Of a stretch of DNA of 11,916 nucleotides, positions 8,808-11,916 are shown in pieces. The notes under the pieces were generated by a model. It had not been told where the DNA came from. It did not search any database and saw only the letters and a program-made list of their open reading frames with translations. This stretch comes from Gracilaria vermiculophylla (lineage: Eukaryota > Rhodophyta > Florideophyceae > Gracilariales > Gracilariaceae). The position numbers were made by a program, and so were the translations under genes. The stretch spans positions 1,406,729 to 1,418,644 of the forward strand of contig JAHNZQ020003150.1 in the NCBI GenBank assembly GCA_019155205.2, read 5' to 3'. The stretch's first letter is position 1. Each line of letters opens with the position of its first letter.

Positions 8808-9740
8808 ATGAGCACATCTCGCACCCAAACGGTCCCCACCAAAACTGTGCTCCTGGGCTGCCCTGGTGTCGGAAAGTCAACCATACACAACACTCTCCTT
8901 GGCAAGTTTTCGTCCCAGTCTGGTGTCTCCATCGGCTCCGGTCTCACCACGGTCTCAAAAGAGGACAATCGCCGCAATTTTATTTGCGTTGACACTCCCG
9001 GCTTGTCCGAAATTGGAAATGCAGATAAGACCTTCCGCCAAGTTTCAAACGCTCTACGCGGTCCTTGCAAAGTAAGACTGGTGTTTGTGGTCACGCTTGC
9101 GGGCGCAATCCCGAGGGCTTATGATCTTTCAATGCTGGCGGTTATTCTCGACGCCTTTAAGGATGTGGTTGAAAATATGGACAACAAGTTTATGCTGATT
9201 ATAAACAAGTGCGAAGACTCGGTGCTCGAGGAACTTTCAGACAAGGATTTAAAGGTTAAAACATGGTCTCAGTCTTTCATTCCATTCAATGCTGTTGGGG
9301 AGGTGGGATTGTTTTATGTAATTCGGTGCTACCCGCCTGCGGATAGGATAGAAGGTCTCCTCCGCAGAGTCAATGCAAGACAGCTGAGAAGTTTGATCGA
9401 AGAACTGCCCGCTGTGTTTTTGCCCGATGGCTCCACCGTTCGTCTTGACCATGCCCTTCGTTCCCACAAGAAGGACGAGATTTCATCACATATGGGAGTT
9501 TTAAAGAAAGCCCTTGACGACCGCCTCGATCAGCGAGAACGACCAAGAGGCATTGTGCCGGTTCCTCGTCGACAAATATGTGCTACCTTGGATGAAATTG
9601 CGGGAGATCCGCGTGACGATTCTGAGCGTGCCTGGCAAAGATTCAAACGAACCACCACAGCATTCGTAGATGCTTTGGCAAGTCTTGATCCTTGGGTCAC
9701 GGCAGCGCAAGTGGTTTGCGGATTTATTGCAATTTTCTAA
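8808..9740 (+). CDS. P-loop GTPase, AIG1/Toc34/TRAFAC-like (copy B)
   Basis: A 310-residue, intronless, intact protein ending in TAA. The ATG at 8808 is chosen because it is the first one in frame and aligns with copy A; the open frame upstream (to 8685) has only a GTG. Motifs are G1 GCPGVGKST (17-25), probable G2 in GLTTVSK (45-51), G3 DTPGL (62-66), G4 INKCED (132-137) and a possible G5 at IPFNAVGE. The G4 differs from the usual NKxD by having E then D after NKC. The C-terminus WVTAAQVVCGFIAIF is hydrophobic and could act as a short membrane anchor, as in Toc34-type or GIMAP-type GTPases, but that is inferred. Differences from copy A are few in the G domain (about 10% up to residue 160) and many in the C-terminal half. 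The role in the cell is unknown. It sits alone between terminal inverted repeats. Confidence 0.87.
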   Translation: MSTSRTQTVPTKTVLLGCPGVGKSTIHNTLLGKFSSQSGVSIGSGLTTVSKEDNRRNFICVDTPGLSEIGNADKTFRQVSNALRGPCKVRLVFVVTLAGAIPRAYDLSMLAVILDAFKDVVENMDNKFMLIINKCEDSVLEELSDKDLKVKTWSQSFIPFNAVGEVGLFYVIRCYPPADRIEGLLRRVNARQLRSLIEELPAVFLPDGSTVRLDHALRSHKKDEISSHMGVLKKALDDRLDQRERPRGIVPVPRRQICATLDEIAGDPRDDSERAWQRFKRTTTAFVDALASLDPWVTAAQVVCGFIAIF

Positions 9741-9927
9741 ATATCGTAATCTCGAATACAGGGCTTGCTTCCGGTTTGGAGCAAAATATGAATATTGTGT
9801 TCGGGGTTTTTTAATCGTTCTATACTGCTTATATATCTTATTTACAAAGCGCTTAGTTTCTATTATCCTTATTCTACTTGAAAATCCGTCTAAAACTTAA
9901 GGCAAGCAACTTTGAAGCATGAAAAAC

Positions 9928-9955
9928 TATTGGCCTCATACTCATGAGGCCAATA
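9928..9955. repeat. Palindrome of the GAGGCCAA motif at the edge of the right arm
   Basis: TATTGGCCTCAT and ATGAGGCCAATA form perfect 12-base arms around ACTC. Homology between copies A and B stops immediately before this palindrome (A at about 871, B at about 9926), and the right terminal repeat begins immediately after it. Confidence 0.65.
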
Positions 9956-10290
9956 TTGCTGGAGATCTCTAGACCTGCAAGAAATGACAAGAGTGATTCA
10001 GCACTCGATTTTTAGGGGGGATCCAGTTTCTTCATGATAGGTATCAACCAAGATATGGAGTTTCTCCAGCCATTGCTCCGTTTCATGTCGATGAAACATT
10101 GAAGATACTATTTTCACTTAACAACCATTGATTCTAGTAAAACAACTGATTTTCGCCTTAACACTTATGCTAAGCAATGTTTGCACTCTTATTTGTTTTG
10201 CGAGTGTGCAAGGTTTACAACTTAAATCTTTTTGTTTTTGTTTTTAATTTAAACGTTTCAGTATTTCTGGCAGGAGTATCTGCATTATAT
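9955..10290 (-). repeat. Right terminal inverted repeat of copy B
   Basis: Inverted relative to 7995-8350 and in the same orientation as 2400-2655 of copy A. GCTAAGCAATGTTTGCA (10169-10185) is exact in the left arm, and GTATCAACCAAGATATGGAG is close to its partner. The outer part, rich in TTTTTG runs, also resembles 3833-3880. Confidence 0.65.
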
Positions 10291-10354
10291 TGTGAGGCTA
10301 TTGCTGGAAATTAACATAACTTTTACTGAAAATGCTTCTTAAACATTGGCCTTC

Positions 10355-10377
10355 CATGAGGCCAAATTGGCCTCATG
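10355..10377. repeat. Palindrome of the GAGGCCAA motif outside the right arm
   Basis: CATGAGGCCAA and TTGGCCTCATG form perfect 11-base arms around a single A. A partial further copy (TGTGAGGC) follows at once, then AGCTCCGGGCATGTAGACA, the end motif shared with 3988-4008. A smaller inverted pair, GACAAAAGA (10401) and TCTTTTGTC (10459), lies just beyond. Confidence 0.65.
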
Positions 10378-10484
10378 TGAGGCAAAAGCTCCGGGCATGT
10401 AGACAAAAGAGCTCTAGAAATACTAGCCGCGGATGGAGCCAAATGACCGCTGATGAGGTCTTTTGTCCTGTAAAAAACCGTGCC

Positions 10485-10773
10485 TGTTGATTTACAAACC
10501 TCAAAACAATGTTGTGGGAAATGAACAGGAGTACATAGACCGTAGTTTGAATGAAAGTTTTCTTAAATTGCCTGATGCACTGTGCCACGAAATCATAACG
10601 CCTTTATATACACTTTAGATTTTTCCCATTGGAGAAATCTGGAACAGAGTTGCAAATTGTCCAAAACACCAAGGGCAGCTGGAAAGTTTCCCAAAATTTT
10701 AAGTGACTTTGATAAACTATCTTTTGCCGCCACACTAAATAAATGAATGGTAACTTGCAAACTTTTTGTCACA
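10485..10773 (-). repeat. Probable 3' LTR of the gypsy remnant
   Basis: Read on the minus strand, a sequence beginning TGTGAC follows a purine tract (GGGGGCCGGGAAA, 10777-10789) at the end of the polyprotein region. About 165 bases further a TATA box (GTATATAAAGG, 10611-10601) appears. A candidate end, AATCAACA, at about 10485 would give TGT...ACA termini and about 290 bases. The start and TATA box fit an LTR well. The end is only a guess, because no second LTR is in the window. Confidence 0.4.
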
Positions 10774-11365
10774 TATTTCCCGGCCCCCAACGTTTGACGT
10801 CCTCGTAAACAATATTGCGGTAGTATTCCTGCTTGACGAAAAAATACCTTCCATACTCCAGAAAAGGTTCCATCTTTTTCAACAAATGATTTCTTTCGTA
10901 ACCATTCAGCTTTATGAGTGGGCTCCCTTTTCATAAGATACAGAAATTGATATATTTTTCCTCTTTTCCTAAGCTTGAGAATAGCTGCAACTTTACATTC
11001 TTCGCCTTTTTTTGTTTGTATCAGCTGTGTTCCTGGCGGAACAGATGCATCTCTATCAGGTTGTTGTTTCTTCTTAGGTATTGTATGGATGAGATGGACA
11101 ATAGGATGAATCTTGATATGATTAGAGAGCTCAAGCTTCAAAGCATTCTTTCTGACTAAGTTCACTATTTGGAAAGGGCCGAATCTTCTGGCACTTGGCT
11201 TATCAGACTTATCAGACTTTGCGTAGGCATACTTCAACAATTTAGTGCAACACCCTCCGCGGAGATTTTTCTTGGCAATTTGACGATTCACCGGATTTCG
11301 GTTCGGTCGTAACGCCACGGGCGCCGGCTGGTACGTTGGCTGCCATGCACGGTTAATTTCGTGTT
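10774..11365 (-). pseudogene. Ty3/gypsy polyprotein C-terminus (integrase tail and chromodomain), partial
   Basis: The open frame reads leftward from just after a TAA at about 11364. It starts abruptly in NRAWQPTYQPAPVALRPNRN and then shows the end of an integrase: GPFQIVNLVRKNALKLELS and HPIVHLIHTIP, the usual 'GPF...V...Y.L.LP....HPVFHVS.L.P' pattern. A chromodomain-like stretch follows (CKVAAILKLRKRGKIYQFLYLMKRE cut here to its key parts KVAAILKLRKRGK and EWLRKKSF), which in chromoviruses guides insertion into chromatin. The frame stays open into the probable LTR (to 10593), but those residues are unlikely to be protein. Protease, reverse transcriptase, RNase H and the integrase core are missing, so it is a 5'-truncated, dead copy. 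Confidence 0.65.
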
Positions 11366-11369
11366 CTTA

Positions 11370-11916
11370 CTATTTATTTATTTAAATACTTTGGCCATTT
11401 CGTCCCGAAGGCTGAAATACTTAGCGCGACGGCACTTAGGCCGTCGTGTGGTGCTGTCAGCCTTCCTGTTGAGGTAGTAAAGCACAACGTCCGTTAAGAG
11501 TTTTTCGTGACTCCAAAGTGTAGTACAGTGCCTCCTACGGAAATACGGTGGTTTGGCCCTAAGGTATAATATTCGTAAGGAGGGTTCGTAATTTATTAGC
11601 TGGGCCACGTGGTGCATAATCTCGCCCGTGTGCGCTACAGTATCCTTAAGGTACGGTAGAATTTATTATTTGTTTTAGATATTTTATGCGGGTAATTAGC
11701 ACAGTAGTGCGACCTGCCGAGGCGGGCTCCCGACTAGATATTTAAGCTGCCGGTTGAGCTCCACCTCTGGGGAAGTAAAGACAAGCACGCTTGAGTCTTC
11801 TTCTACATTTTCCAGTTGGAGTCTCTTGTCTATTCACGCAGGTTTCTAAGCCGCCGATCCCCAGGACGCATCATAGCAGCGCCTGTAGGAGCATTGTCCG
11901 CCCAGTGAACCTTCCC
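11370..11916. other. No convincing gene; LTR-like sequence at the right end
   Basis: A minus-strand frame at 11378-11617 has no motif that I recognise. GC content rises towards the end. A TATTTAAG box at 11738-11745 is followed by a pyrimidine-rich leader (GAGTCTTCTTCTACATTTTCC), which resembles the promoter-plus-leader arrangement at 1-300. This may be the LTR of another retrotransposon cut by the window end. Confidence 0.3.

Larger units (their letters stand above)
7995..10290 (+). mobile_element. Long-TIR element carrying a GTPase gene (copy B)
   Basis: The left arm (about 7995-8350) and right arm (about 9955-10290) are inverted copies of each other, with a single gene, the GTPase, between them. 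No transposase is present. The same gene and left arm recur at 871-2655 in opposite orientation, so the unit has been duplicated as a block. ATGAGGCCAA(T) motifs sit just inside the left arm (8358-8388), just inside the right arm (9928-9955) and beyond the right arm (10355-10377). The whole is typical of a non-autonomous foldback or MULE-like element that has captured a host gene. Exact ends and target duplications could not be set, and the true right end may lie as far as about 10470. Confidence 0.6.

Noticed and set aside
11378..11617. Minus-strand frame of 79 codons as retrotransposon or host gene
   Set aside because: No motif is recognisable, the composition is ordinary, and it is not in frame with the chromovirus integrase tail.
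1..11916. CRISPR arrays, bacterial operons, phage genes or rRNA
   Set aside because: No evenly spaced direct repeats, no ribosome binding sites before starts, and no conserved rRNA or tRNA sequence were seen on either strand.

Overview
This is a stretch of nuclear eukaryotic DNA rich in repeats and decayed genes. It has no operons or bacterial ribosome binding sites. It carries TATA-type LTR-like promoters, the tail of a Ty3/gypsy chromovirus polyprotein, intronless genes, and long inverted repeats. An intron-poor, retrotransposon-rich genome such as that of a florideophyte red alga would fit, but nothing here proves the lineage, and this guess is weak.

Layout from left to right. Positions 1-300 look like LTR or promoter sequence (short direct repeats, then a TATAAAA box). 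Positions 300-870 show no gene. Positions 871-2655 are copy A of a gene-bearing repeat: an intact small-GTPase gene on the minus strand (1063-1992) with a conserved promoter block and a 250-bp flanking repeat. Positions 2655-3833 hold two TATA-containing, LTR-like blocks and no gene, and appear to interrupt the outer part of copy A, which resumes at about 3833-4010. Positions 4016-4900 show no convincing gene, only an 18-bp perfect palindrome and a short cysteine-containing frame with a stop. Positions 4947-7164 (minus) are a decayed NB-ARC/WD40 (NLR- or APAF1-like) gene: a damaged P-loop, most of the NB-ARC domain missing, then about 670 codons in one unbroken frame containing four in-frame stop codons. 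Positions 7365-7990 show no gene.

Positions 7995-10290 are copy B of the GTPase element. It is a complete-looking unit with an intact GTPase gene (8808-9740, plus) bracketed by inverted repeats of about 300-350 bp and by clusters of an ATGAGGCCAA(T) motif that form palindromes. It contains no recognisable transposase, so it looks like a non-autonomous, gene-carrying, long-TIR or foldback element. The two GTPase proteins are about 80% identical by hand count and are transcribed divergently. Positions 10485-11365 (minus) are the 3' end of a gypsy element: integrase tail with chromodomain, a purine tract, and a probable LTR with its own TATA box. The right end (11370-11916) has no clear gene but shows another LTR-like promoter.

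The main result is the GTPase gene riding inside a long-TIR element present twice in about 9 kb, with a dead NLR-like gene between the copies. A joint role of the GTPase and NLR families in immunity would be speculation.
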